Below, in pieces: positions 48,080 to 56,812 of a stretch of 64,000 nt of DNA. Each line of letters begins with the position of its first letter. Within the stretch, counting starts at the first letter, position 1. Source of the DNA: Trinickia caryophylli (GTDB taxonomy: Bacteria; Pseudomonadota; Gammaproteobacteria; Burkholderiales; Burkholderiaceae). Both the position numbers and the translations under genes were made by a program. Where the stretch lies: NCBI RefSeq assembly GCF_034424545.1, contig NZ_CP139971.1:1674001-1738000 (forward strand). The letters run 5' to 3'. Under the pieces are notes generated by a model. That model saw only the letters and a program-made list of their open reading frames with translations, searched no databases and was not told the origin of the DNA.

Positions 48080-48166
48080 AGCTTTTCGGAAGCTTGCGGG
48101 ACGTGGCGGCAGGAGATAGCGCCGGCCAGCGAGCGCACGAACGGCTCAGGCGCGGCGCCTCGGCGC

Positions 48167-49024
48167 CTATTGGCCGATTGGGCGCGCCCGCCTGATCAGG
48201 AAGGCATCTGCCGTGTCAACGAGCGTCTCGAACTGACTTTTCAGCGGCGGTAAAACCGTCCACGCGTCCTCGATCTGCGCCTTCAACTGGGTTATTCCAT
48301 TCCATCGGAGTTCCCCCAGCCCGAGGCCCTCGATAGGTTCGAGCGCATGTTGTCCGGCCGCGATCGGGCCATAAATTCGATTGATGATTTCGCGCGTTTC
48401 GCTGAAATCGCTTACCAATTCATCCTGGGTGGGAGGAAGCTCACCCAGGAGCGGATCATCGAAGTGATATAACAAATCACTGATCCGCTCAGTCATCACC
48501 TCCATGGCCAACCGGGCTTGGCGCACGGCACTCTCGATGGCCCGCTGGTATTTGAGCAAACCCGCCCTGTACTCAACCGTTGCCTCTCTGATCAGACGCA
48601 AACGATGTTCGCTGGCAACATTTCCTGCTGGCACGACTGCGCGTGATGACTCGTCTTGTCGCGAGGACGAAGCGATCAACCGTTGCTCGTCAACCCCTCC
48701 GGCGTTTTGCTTCACGTTTCTCGCCGCGATGGGGGCGTCTTCCTCCGCGAGATCACGGTCCAATTTTCCCAACACTTCCCAGACTTCGGGATCGATGTCC
48801 ATATGGCCCGTTGGGTCTCGGCGGGTGATCGGGTCGTTGGAGCAATAGACGTAAGGGTGAATGCCCGCGGGCCCGAACGGGCTGAGGCTGTCCTGCGCAT
48901 TGAAGCGCCTGAGCGCAGGCAGATACCATCGGTAGCCATTCCCGAGCGGGTAGCCGCGTGAAACGGGATCTTGACACATGCCGGTGAAGGCTGGCCAAAG
49001 CGATTCGCTTATCATCGCAGGCAT
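48167..49024 (-). CDS. Stand-alone RHS-core tip protein 3
   Basis: This 285-residue protein has the RHS core end at about residues 12-74 (FTGMCQDPVSRGYPLGNGYR, RRFNAQDSLSPFG, ending DPTGH) and then a mostly helical C-terminal domain with a long charged helix (RLIREATVEYRAGLLKYQRA) and no membrane segment. That domain was not recognised. The gene starts 12 bases after the stop of the Ig-repeat gene, so the two are likely co-transcribed, and it converges with tip gene 2 across 87 bases. The N-terminal extension before the core (MPAMISESLW) is slightly longer than in the other tips. Confidence 0.75.
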   Translation of the reverse strand: MPAMISESLWPAFTGMCQDPVSRGYPLGNGYRWYLPALRRFNAQDSLSPFGPAGIHPYVYCSNDPITRRDPTGHMDIDPEVWEVLGKLDRDLAEEDAPIAARNVKQNAGGVDEQRLIASSSRQDESSRAVVPAGNVASEHRLRLIREATVEYRAGLLKYQRAIESAVRQARLAMEVMTERISDLLYHFDDPLLGELPPTQDELVSDFSETREIINRIYGPIAAGQHALEPIEGLGLGELRWNGITQLKAQIEDAWTVLPPLKSQFETLVDTADAFLIRRARPIGQ

Positions 49025-49036
49025 CCATGTCGCGAA

Positions 49037-52000
49037 TCACGACCCATTCGTGGTCTGCACAAATTTGATCGTAAACTCCTGGGCGCCTTTCTTTGGTGGG
49101 GCTTGGAGTGCATACCATAACGTCGAATCGTTCGGGTCGTTGCTGTATATGTATAGATTGTCATTCGCGTATGCCCCCTGATGCCAGAGGCGAAACGAAT
49201 TTTGCGTCCAGAGCGGCCTCAAGTAGGTGTAAGTGCCAGCATGTTGATCCACGATTACCGTCGTATTCGTGACATCGGCGCGTGGCCCGCCTCCCTCGGT
49301 TTGGGATATTCCGAGCACCCACGTACCGGGATCGGACCATGCGGGTTGCTGCTCGAGCTTACCGGTATACAGGCCGAGTGCCCCGTTGGGAACGACTCTT
49401 GCCGGCTGAACCCCAAGCGACGGGCCGAAGGCCCACCCCGTCAGCCCTTGCGCGGCGAGAGTCGCGGACCCGTAATAAAAGAGCGGGAAGCGTGTCGCCA
49501 CAACCCATTTCTGCACATATGGCATGTACCAATATGCATAGTCTTGTTGCGGTATACCGGGTCCGCTCGCGGCGCTGTCCTGAACGATGTCCGTAAAGGC
49601 TGACAGCAGGTTGTCGCCGAGGCTGATCGGCTTGATGCTATTACTGTCAGGCGAGATTCCATAATCCGGTGCGTCGGGATCATAGCCGGGCGGATAGTAT
49701 GTCGAAGGGAAGTTGAAATTAAAGTAAAAATGCCCCTCATTCCCATACTGGTCGTGGAATGTCGTTCCGCTCAAATCCCCGTCTGAGAATGGATCGTAGG
49801 TCCTGCCCTGCTGCATGAACGGGGCAGTAATGTTGATGTAGGTGACGAGTACGAGGGTCAATGCGTTGTTTTGTCCGCCCAAATCATCCAGAGACGTTTG
49901 ATAGTTGTCCCATACGTTGACCGACATCGAACGCGCCGAAGACGAAACTATGTACGCATCTGTGCAGTAATAGTTGTAGGCGCTCCGATAGTAAAACGGG
50001 TTGGACGGCACCGATCCATCCTTGAAGGTGTCCTTGCCCCACGTCCAGTCGGCGATATGCTTGGCATGGCCATAACTGTTTATCCCGTTGTTCACCAGCT
50101 TGGCGTTGTCGATGCTTATGATGTAGTTGTCCTGCCTCCAGTAGAACTCGGGCGCCAGTATGTTGGTATCCGCATTGTCGAGGCAGTACATGTCGTTCCT
50201 GGCATCGCCGGATGCACCGCTGCGCAGGGCCGTTTTGGATTGGATCACCAGGCTGTTGAGCACTGTGTAGGTAGTGGACGGGTACGCTGTGGCCTGCACC
50301 GGGGCGGGCGTCGAGTTGGTGTAGACCGTTCCGAACTGCGCCACGGAGCCGTCTGGCAAACCCAGTCGCGCCCCAATCGTGGCCTGCGCGCCGTTCGTCT
50401 GGCTGCACGTAAGGTAGACGTTGACGTGATACGGGCCGACAGTGACCGTGTTGCTGGACGACCCATTGCCGATTTCCTCTTGTGGTGCCGTGATAGGGGT
50501 GGTGTAAGCGGGTGGCGTCGGGCTCGAACTCCACCCCCCCGTCAAGGCCGTGTTATTGAAGTTCACCAGCGTGGGATTCAATTTTGAAAGCACCTTGTCC
50601 ATATACGATGCAAACAACGCATAGGAAGGCAATGATGCGCTGGTCGGAATCAACTGTTGGAGGCTGCTGTCGGCCGGTGCGAAGTACACGCTGATGCCGG
50701 CGCCATGCCGGCCGTTGCCGTAAATCAGGACGACCGGACGTTCCGTGCCGGTGTTGTCCTCCGGATATAAACCGGGGTGGATGCAGCTTTGCCAGGCGTG
50801 CTTCCAAAAGCCGTTCGGATCGGTGCTCCCGAACGGCGGCGGCGGGTTTACGCTCGAGTCGGCCTGGGCTTTGAGCGCGATATAGAACGCGCCGACGATA
50901 TAGCCTTCTCCCGTATATTCGTCTTTCAACTGAAAGACGTCGCCTGTGTCGACCGTCAGGTTGTCGGAAAAGTGTTTGGGATGGTCATAGGTGCCGAGCG
51001 CCCCGGTATAGGTGCCAAACACGAAATCCATGGATGGGGGCGTCGACGGCAGATTGATGCCTGCCTTGCTGCTGACGAGCGTGGCCGTCAGGCCGACCGA
51101 TTCTTCGGTCGTATCCACGAAGCTGGCCGTCGCGGAGTTGCCGCTTAGGGGCACGTCGAGGGCATGACCGTTGTCGCTGAGCGTGGCGCCCGTTTGCGGC
51201 TTGAAGGTGGCGGTTTGATTCGAGGGCAATTCGAAGTGCACCGAGTAGGTGACGTTGCTGCTTGATGCGTAGGGCACGAGGCCGCTGTCGGAGTGCATCA
51301 TGAGCGTCACCGTGGCCGTATGGGTGGCCTTGCCGTCGGCTTCGCGGCCGTCGCCCGCATCCGGGCTCGTCAGATCGAGCTCCAGGGCGCCAAACTGATA
51401 GCGTCGCGACGCGGGTGTGGACGGCAAATCGATTAAATCGTTCTGGATCTCGGCGCTGAGCGTCACCGTCTCGCCCCGCCGATAGTCGTTGTCCACAAAC
51501 AGCGCTTGTGCGGTGTTGTCGATCAGCGGCGCGGTGAGCGTTCCGTTCGTGTTGAGCGTCTGTCCTGGCTGCGCCTGAAACTTGGCCGATTGGCTCGCGA
51601 GCGTGAATACGACGCTCCATGGATAGTTGTTCTGACTCGTTCCCGGGCCCGACAACGTCACGGTTGCCATATGAGCCGACGCGTTGTCGGCGGGCACATA
51701 CCCCAGGTTATCGTCCGGCAGCGACAGCGTCAGTCCTTGGAATGCGAAGGACAACGAGGCGGGTGTCGAACTCAGTCCGAGGGCATCGATCCTGGCGGAG
51801 AGTTCGACGCTTTCTCCGCCCGCGATTTGCGTGTCGACAAACCACGCCTGCGCCTCGTGCGTCTGGTCATCCAGCGGCGCGCTCAACGTCAGTCCGTCGG
51901 TGGACACGCTCTGGCCGGCCTGCGGTTGGAACGTGGCATGTTTGCCCGAAGGCAGGGTGAATTTCACGGAGCGGTCCGTGCCGACGTCCGTGGCATTTTG

Positions 52001-53980
52001 CGGGAGCGAAGCCGTTGCTCGATGGGGGCTGATGCCATCGGCGGGCACCACCGAATTGTCATCCGACGCGGGCTGCAGCGACAACGTCAATGCGGTAAAG
52101 GGGAAATCGAGCGAAGGCGGATCGGACAAGAGATTGAAGCCGTTGTCGATGATCTCCGCCGTCAGCGCTACGGTCTCGCCCGCCGCGTTGGTATCGACGA
52201 AATAGGCGTAGGCAGCCTTGGTGCCGGAGTCAAGCGGCGCGACAAGGGTCGTGCCGCCGTCCTTGAGCGTTTGGCCGTCCTGCGGTACGAACGTGGCCTT
52301 CTTGCTTGACGGCAGCTTGAATGTCACATCGAACGGCACGTTTCCGGGCCTCGTGCCGAGCTTGCCCAGCACGGTTGCTTGCGCCATATGCTGCGTGACG
52401 CCGTCCGCCGCCACGATCTTGGTGATGTTGTCGCCCGCCAGCTTCAGCTTGGCGTCGATGGCGAAGACCAGATAAGGCGGGCTGGCCGGCACGTAGATCG
52501 AGTCGTTGTCGATAGCCGCCTGCACGGCGAACAGGGTCCCAACGCCCAGGTCGAGCATCTCCGCGGCGGCGGCGGTGCCTGTCAGCGGGGCAGTCAAGGT
52601 TTTAGCGCCGGCGTCCAATGACTGATCGTTGCCCGCAACGAAGATCACGCCGTTGTCCGCCGGCAGGGTAAACGTCACCACCTGCTTATCGGTGGGCAAC
52701 AGGCTGATGTTTCCGGCGGTCACGGTTGCCTTGGCCCGATGCAGTACGCTCGTCGCTTGCGGTTTCAGATTCAGGTAGGCATTCAGGTTCGGCGCGAAGC
52801 CAAATGGCAGTGACTCGGGTGTGGACAAGACATACAGCGGCTCCATGTCGAGTTCGGCCCGCAGTGCCACTGATTCGCCCTTGCCGTTCGTATCCACGAA
52901 TACCGCGGTTGCCGTGCCCGTGACCGGATCGACCGGCGCGCTCAGCTTCTTGCGGTCCGCGCTGGTGCTCTGCCCTGTCTGCTCGACGAACAGGGCCCCT
53001 TGGCTGTCCGGCAGGTTGAACGTGACGGGCGTTGCAAATTTGGAGACAGCGGCCCCATTCTGCTCGACGGTAGCCACGGCTGTATGCGGCGTCGTGCCAT
53101 TGGCCTGTGGCATGCGCTTGTCATCGCCTTCGAGCAGCAGTGTATAGGCCGAGCCGGGCGTAGGCCCGGACGATGTCGTTTCGTAGGTAATCGAATACGT
53201 GTCGCCGGCGCTGTCCGGCACGAGTGCCACGACGGCGGTGCCATCGCTCAGGGCCATGCCGGCGCATGCGAAATTGGTGTCGGGGTCCCACAGCTGGAAA
53301 GTGCCCGCTGCGGGATCATAGTTCTTCACGACGAAGACAGTCGGTGCGCGATCGCCGAGTGCGAGCACCCAGTAGCTCTCCGGCTCCAGGCCGAAATCGG
53401 GCTGGTACTTGTACACCGAGGTGCCCTGGAATGAGAACGTCACTTCGTTCTCGGATACGACCTTCATCGTGAACTGTGTCCGAGGCGATCCGGGGTCGAC
53501 GTTGCCGTCGAGCGTCACACAAGCTCCGACGAGCTCGGAATTGCCGGGGCACCAATAGGTGGTTGCGTATCGTCCACCGGACAGAAAGAGCTCGACGGTT
53601 CCCCCGATGAGTAGCGAACTGTTCGTCGACGTGAACTGGAAATCGAGCTTCGGAGGCGTCGAAGGCGCGTAGGTCACGCCATCCGTGGTGGTGCTGGCCT
53701 GCAGGGTGATCATCTCGCCGTCGGTGTTGCTATCGGTAAAGTACACCGTTACCGGGTGCGCCACGGCTATGTTGGCGATCAGCGTCTTGCCGTCCGGAGA
53801 AACGCTCTGGCCGGCGCGCTCCTGGAACTGCGCCGCGCCTGATTGAGGCAGAGTGAATCGGGCCTGGGGCGAACCTTCTCCAGACATCAGCGTCACCGCA
53901 AGCGTCGCCTGGTGCGTGGCGGTGCCGTCCGCCTTGGCCCGTACATGCGTGTCGCCGGAAAGCGCGGTAGAAAGACTCAT
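49037..53980 (-). CDS. Large Ig-like repeat protein
   Basis: This 1647-residue protein contains about seven repeats of roughly 110-120 residues, each with a pattern DG.AxHxAxA, then FxLP, GQSxSxDG, TLxAPL, AxFVDTxxxGE and SxPxxLxF. They resemble bacterial Ig-like (Big_1 type) domains. A non-Ig insert of about 180 residues follows the first repeat. The last 600 residues (from about 1040) form an unrecognised domain rich in Tyr, Asn and Gly. No signal peptide, membrane anchor or LPXTG is seen, so surface display by a known route is not evident. The start at 53980 sits behind TTTGGAGG. The gene reads from the duplicated element B and is followed by tip gene 3. Confidence 0.75.
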   Translation of the reverse strand: MSLSTALSGDTHVRAKADGTATHQATLAVTLMSGEGSPQARFTLPQSGAAQFQERAGQSVSPDGKTLIANIAVAHPVTVYFTDSNTDGEMITLQASTTTDGVTYAPSTPPKLDFQFTSTNSSLLIGGTVELFLSGGRYATTYWCPGNSELVGACVTLDGNVDPGSPRTQFTMKVVSENEVTFSFQGTSVYKYQPDFGLEPESYWVLALGDRAPTVFVVKNYDPAAGTFQLWDPDTNFACAGMALSDGTAVVALVPDSAGDTYSITYETTSSGPTPGSAYTLLLEGDDKRMPQANGTTPHTAVATVEQNGAAVSKFATPVTFNLPDSQGALFVEQTGQSTSADRKKLSAPVDPVTGTATAVFVDTNGKGESVALRAELDMEPLYVLSTPESLPFGFAPNLNAYLNLKPQATSVLHRAKATVTAGNISLLPTDKQVVTFTLPADNGVIFVAGNDQSLDAGAKTLTAPLTGTAAAAEMLDLGVGTLFAVQAAIDNDSIYVPASPPYLVFAIDAKLKLAGDNITKIVAADGVTQHMAQATVLGKLGTRPGNVPFDVTFKLPSSKKATFVPQDGQTLKDGGTTLVAPLDSGTKAAYAYFVDTNAAGETVALTAEIIDNGFNLLSDPPSLDFPFTALTLSLQPASDDNSVVPADGISPHRATASLPQNATDVGTDRSVKFTLPSGKHATFQPQAGQSVSTDGLTLSAPLDDQTHEAQAWFVDTQIAGGESVELSARIDALGLSSTPASLSFAFQGLTLSLPDDNLGYVPADNASAHMATVTLSGPGTSQNNYPWSVVFTLASQSAKFQAQPGQTLNTNGTLTAPLIDNTAQALFVDNDYRRGETVTLSAEIQNDLIDLPSTPASRRYQFGALELDLTSPDAGDGREADGKATHTATVTLMMHSDSGLVPYASSSNVTYSVHFELPSNQTATFKPQTGATLSDNGHALDVPLSGNSATASFVDTTEESVGLTATLVSSKAGINLPSTPPSMDFVFGTYTGALGTYDHPKHFSDNLTVDTGDVFQLKDEYTGEGYIVGAFYIALKAQADSSVNPPPPFGSTDPNGFWKHAWQSCIHPGLYPEDNTGTERPVVLIYGNGRHGAGISVYFAPADSSLQQLIPTSASLPSYALFASYMDKVLSKLNPTLVNFNNTALTGGWSSSPTPPAYTTPITAPQEEIGNGSSSNTVTVGPYHVNVYLTCSQTNGAQATIGARLGLPDGSVAQFGTVYTNSTPAPVQATAYPSTTYTVLNSLVIQSKTALRSGASGDARNDMYCLDNADTNILAPEFYWRQDNYIISIDNAKLVNNGINSYGHAKHIADWTWGKDTFKDGSVPSNPFYYRSAYNYYCTDAYIVSSSARSMSVNVWDNYQTSLDDLGGQNNALTLVLVTYINITAPFMQQGRTYDPFSDGDLSGTTFHDQYGNEGHFYFNFNFPSTYYPPGYDPDAPDYGISPDSNSIKPISLGDNLLSAFTDIVQDSAASGPGIPQQDYAYWYMPYVQKWVVATRFPLFYYGSATLAAQGLTGWAFGPSLGVQPARVVPNGALGLYTGKLEQQPAWSDPGTWVLGISQTEGGGPRADVTNTTVIVDQHAGTYTYLRPLWTQNSFRLWHQGAYANDNLYIYSNDPNDSTLWYALQAPPKKGAQEFTIKFVQTTNGS

Positions 53981-54094
53981 GGTCGTTTCCTCCAAACAGT
54001 CGATCAAACCTAACTCAAATCCTCCCCCTTCCGCGCTATCAGAAGTAATGGGTGCTGCCTGCCATCACGAGGTCTATAGTCGGGTAACGAACGC
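53981..54094. promoter_or_regulatory. Duplicated intergenic element, copy B
   Basis: This element lies between the Ig-repeat gene (leftward) and tip gene 4 (rightward) and matches copy A at 42316-42428 over its whole length. It includes the shared core CTATAGTCGGGTAACGAACG at 54074-54093 and the ribosome-site region TTTGGAGG next to the start. TATAGT within the core could be a -10 box, but no clear -35 was found. Confidence 0.7.
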
Positions 54095-54127
54095 CTCTAA
54101 TCGTTGCTTGCTCGCCGAGAATTTGTC

Positions 54128-55000
54128 ATGAATGCCATCACCTCGCTGGGCTTTACGGGCGCCTATCGTGATCCCGTCTCGCTCTCCTACCCGCTCGGCA
54201 ATGGCTATAGGCGGCACATGGGTACCGTGCACCGGTTCAATGCGCAAGATGAGGACAGCCCGTTCGGATTCGGTGGAATCAATCCGTATGCGTATTGCTC
54301 CGGAGACCCCATAAATTACACGGATCCCACCGGGCATTTCATGAACATTGCGACCAGCAATGTGGTGGTTTTGGCGTTCGCCGGATCAGTGTTGGGGATG
54401 GGCGGCGCGGCTCTGCTGGGCAAGACGATTTATGCCCGACTCGTTTCGGGGGATCGGGGCTCGCTCTTTCGGCGGCATCAGAGCGCGGATGGAGGAGTGG
54501 ATGCGCCGCATGAGACGGCAGAGCGTCCGTCGGCCGTTCCGGGAAGCGAAGTTCACGACACGAGTATCGAACCTGTTGCCCGACCTCCATCGACTCCTCG
54601 AGACCATCCAGTCAGGAAAGCGGCAGTGCATTTTGCGGATGACCTCGAATTCCACTTCGCCAGAGCACAGCAGTATTTCGAAAGAACGGAGATCGACATC
54701 GCGGACAGACGGATGCTTCGGGCGGCGTATGATGAATTGGAAAGCGGCGGTCTTCATGACCTGAGCCCGAAGACGAGAGAAATGAAAATGCGTGCGATCG
54801 CTCGCGCCGATGCGAGAAGTCTCCACGGTGGTCGAAGCAATCTCGATATCGCGCATACCTATCTGGAAACGGCGGAGAACGCGATCAGACGGGGCCGCGC
54901 ACCTGAGGAACTTCATGCCGCCGTTTTGGCCCACTCCACCGAGTACCTGCGCCTCAGCAACTTCCTCGAGCATCCGGAGTTCCTGGAGTTTCGACTGTAG
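54128..55000 (+). CDS. Stand-alone RHS-core tip protein 4
   Basis: This 290-residue protein begins with the RHS core end at residues 8-70 (GFTGAYRDPVSLSYPLGNGY, HRFNAQDEDSPFGFGGINPY, ending DPTGH). The C-terminal domain has one hydrophobic helix (NVVVLAFAGSVLGMGGAALL, about 76-96) followed by a basic linker and a charged helical region of about 150 residues; no known family was recognised. The ATG at 54128 is used, since the in-frame TTG 24 bases earlier has no ribosome site and adds no conserved sequence. It is transcribed from element B, divergent from the Ig-repeat gene, and converges with the radical SAM gene. Confidence 0.75.
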   Translation: MNAITSLGFTGAYRDPVSLSYPLGNGYRRHMGTVHRFNAQDEDSPFGFGGINPYAYCSGDPINYTDPTGHFMNIATSNVVVLAFAGSVLGMGGAALLGKTIYARLVSGDRGSLFRRHQSADGGVDAPHETAERPSAVPGSEVHDTSIEPVARPPSTPRDHPVRKAAVHFADDLEFHFARAQQYFERTEIDIADRRMLRAAYDELESGGLHDLSPKTREMKMRAIARADARSLHGGRSNLDIAHTYLETAENAIRRGRAPEELHAAVLAHSTEYLRLSNFLEHPEFLEFRL

Positions 55001-55027
55001 AATGCCGTGCTCGAGTCAGCCGGCCGG

Positions 55028-56020
55028 CTACGAGCCGAGCGCGCGAGGGCACACGCAGGCTCGGCACATCGGGTTCGACGCGACGTCGATACCATCGCGA
55101 TAGCGCGTCGCTTCTGGCGATTCGAGCAACGCCCCAAGGCTGTCGTAGTCGCGCAGGTTTCCATAAGCAGGAAGGAACCAGCACGGCCGCACCGCTCCAT
55201 CGGGTTCGATCACGGCCGATGTCCACGGAGCGTCGCATTCGACGATGCGGGCGGCCTGACTCCCCGGGTCCCAGTATGTCTCGACATGGCCGACCAGCAC
55301 GCTTCGCAGGACGTCCGCCGTTTCCCGAACGAACTGCCCCAACTCGGCACTTTCGCTCTCGATCAATTGCTCGACCGCTTGGCGCAGCGCGGGCACGGCA
55401 TCGCGCGGAACGACGAGTGCGCCGACTGCTGGCGGGTTGAGCGCGTCTGCGCTTTCGCGCCCGAAGGCGGGGCTGCCGATGTCGAGCCCGAGAAAGCTGA
55501 TATCGGCGAGCGCGAGACGGCGGGCCGTGTCGACAGTTTCCCGCAGTAGCGGATAGTTGAGCCGGTGCACGACACAGCGGCCGTGCACCGTGATACCCGG
55601 TGCGACGCGCCTCAGTGCGGCGAGGCCCTCCTCGAGGCGTTCGTAAGCGGACGGCACGTTGCGCACGGTGTTGTGGATCGCGGGCGGACCGTCGAGGCTG
55701 ACGGTCAGGCTCGTGCCGTAGCGCGCGACGAGGGCGGCGTACTTCTTCAAGAGAAGACCATTGCTGAGGAATCGCATTCGGATCCGGTAAATATCGAGAA
55801 TGCGGCAAATTTCGGCCAATTCCGGATGAAGCGTCGGCTCTCCGCAAAGCTCGACTTCCCGGATACCCATGGCGACCCAATCGGCCGCCATCGATTCGAT
55901 TTCGCTTGCGGGAATGAACGTGCGTCTTTTCTCCCGCCATATCTCGCACATCGGACAGCGCGCGTTGCAGCGATTGTTGAGCCACAGCAGCAGGTGCGTC
56001 GGACGTGCTTCGCGGTTCAT
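55028..56020 (-). CDS. Radical SAM enzyme with C-terminal cysteine region
   Basis: This 330-residue enzyme has the radical SAM CxxxCxxC motif in NRCNARCPMCEIW near the N-terminus, the VELCGEPTLHPEL stretch in place of the usual GGEP region, and a C-terminal set of cysteines (around CDAPW, RPCW and MCRACVCP) resembling a SPASM-type auxiliary cluster. It would bind a [4Fe-4S] cluster and split S-adenosylmethionine to start a radical reaction. The ATG at 56020 is preferred over one six bases earlier because GAGGAG lies eight bases before it. It is the last gene of the biosynthetic operon. The substrate, possibly a peptide or an amino-acid-derived intermediate, is unknown. Confidence 0.85.
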   Translation of the reverse strand: MNREARPTHLLLWLNNRCNARCPMCEIWREKRRTFIPASEIESMAADWVAMGIREVELCGEPTLHPELAEICRILDIYRIRMRFLSNGLLLKKYAALVARYGTSLTVSLDGPPAIHNTVRNVPSAYERLEEGLAALRRVAPGITVHGRCVVHRLNYPLLRETVDTARRLALADISFLGLDIGSPAFGRESADALNPPAVGALVVPRDAVPALRQAVEQLIESESAELGQFVRETADVLRSVLVGHVETYWDPGSQAARIVECDAPWTSAVIEPDGAVRPCWFLPAYGNLRDYDSLGALLESPEATRYRDGIDVASNPMCRACVCPRALGS

Positions 56021-56035
56021 GTGCATGGCTCCTCG

Positions 56036-56758
56036 TCAGGCGATGTAATCGAGCACGTAGTCGCTCAGCAGCGCGGAATACCGATCGGGCGACAATGCCG
56101 GGGTGTAGACGCGGTTGTCGTCGGGGCGATGATGGCGCGAGTAGGTGAGCGCGTCCTGCTGCAGCGCGCGCCGGTCTTCGGCAAAAAAGGTTACTGGCGA
56201 GGTGCCGGATACCGGGGCCGTATAGTGGAAGTCGCCGGGCCCGAGCGAATAGAGCGTGCCGGCGGTGTGACGGCGAACATCCGCGATCTCCAGCGCCGCG
56301 TTGCCGGTGTGCTCATGAGCGTAATAACCGTCGTCATTCCGGGGCCTATAGACGAAGCGCTTGAAAAGCAATCCGTTCGCGCTGGGCCTCCAAAGGTAAT
56401 CGTCGATTTGCCCGCGGACGACGAGCGACACGAAAGCGTAGCGGTGATTATGAACATTGAGACGTTGACGTTCGCACCCGGGCGGCCAGACATGCACGCG
56501 TAGCCGGAAGCGGCTGCACGGACTCGCATAGGCGACGAGCTTCACGAAGCCATTGGCGTGACAGTACGATTGACTTGCCCATCTGTGGCGCTCCGAGACG
56601 AGATGCGGATCGCGGGCGCAGGCGCGCACGGCCTCGATGAAATGGGCGCGAAACCGTGCCGCGTGCTTCGGGCGATCGGCCGCGTCGAGCGAAAACAGAT
56701 GCATGAGGAACGAGGCCAGTTCGCTGCCGCAACCGCGTGCGATCATCGGATCTTTCAT
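56036..56758 (-). CDS. Cupin-like protein
   Basis: This 240-residue protein has a cupin-type core: NVHNHRYAFVSLVVRGQIDDY (HxH pair in a beta strand), a middle acidic/His segment YYAHEHTGN and a final GPGDFHYTAPVSG. This order resembles cysteine-dioxygenase-like iron enzymes, with a possible 3-His metal site. Whether it oxidises a thiol or only binds a ligand is unknown. It lies between the asparagine-synthase-type gene and the radical SAM gene on the same strand with gaps of 54 and 15 bases, so it is probably a pathway enzyme of the cluster. Confidence 0.65.
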   Translation of the reverse strand: MKDPMIARGCGSELASFLMHLFSLDAADRPKHAARFRAHFIEAVRACARDPHLVSERHRWASQSYCHANGFVKLVAYASPCSRFRLRVHVWPPGCERQRLNVHNHRYAFVSLVVRGQIDDYLWRPSANGLLFKRFVYRPRNDDGYYAHEHTGNAALEIADVRRHTAGTLYSLGPGDFHYTAPVSGTSPVTFFAEDRRALQQDALTYSRHHRPDDNRVYTPALSPDRYSALLSDYVLDYIA

Positions 56759-56812
56759 GGCGTGCTCTTCGAGTGGGGAGGCGTGGGGAAAGGGCGAGCG
56801 GTGGTGCCTGCA

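Noticed and set aside
48079..48095. Hairpin AAGCTT-TTCGG-AAGCTT right after the tip 2 stop as a terminator.
   Set aside because: The stem is only six AT-containing pairs and no T-tract follows.
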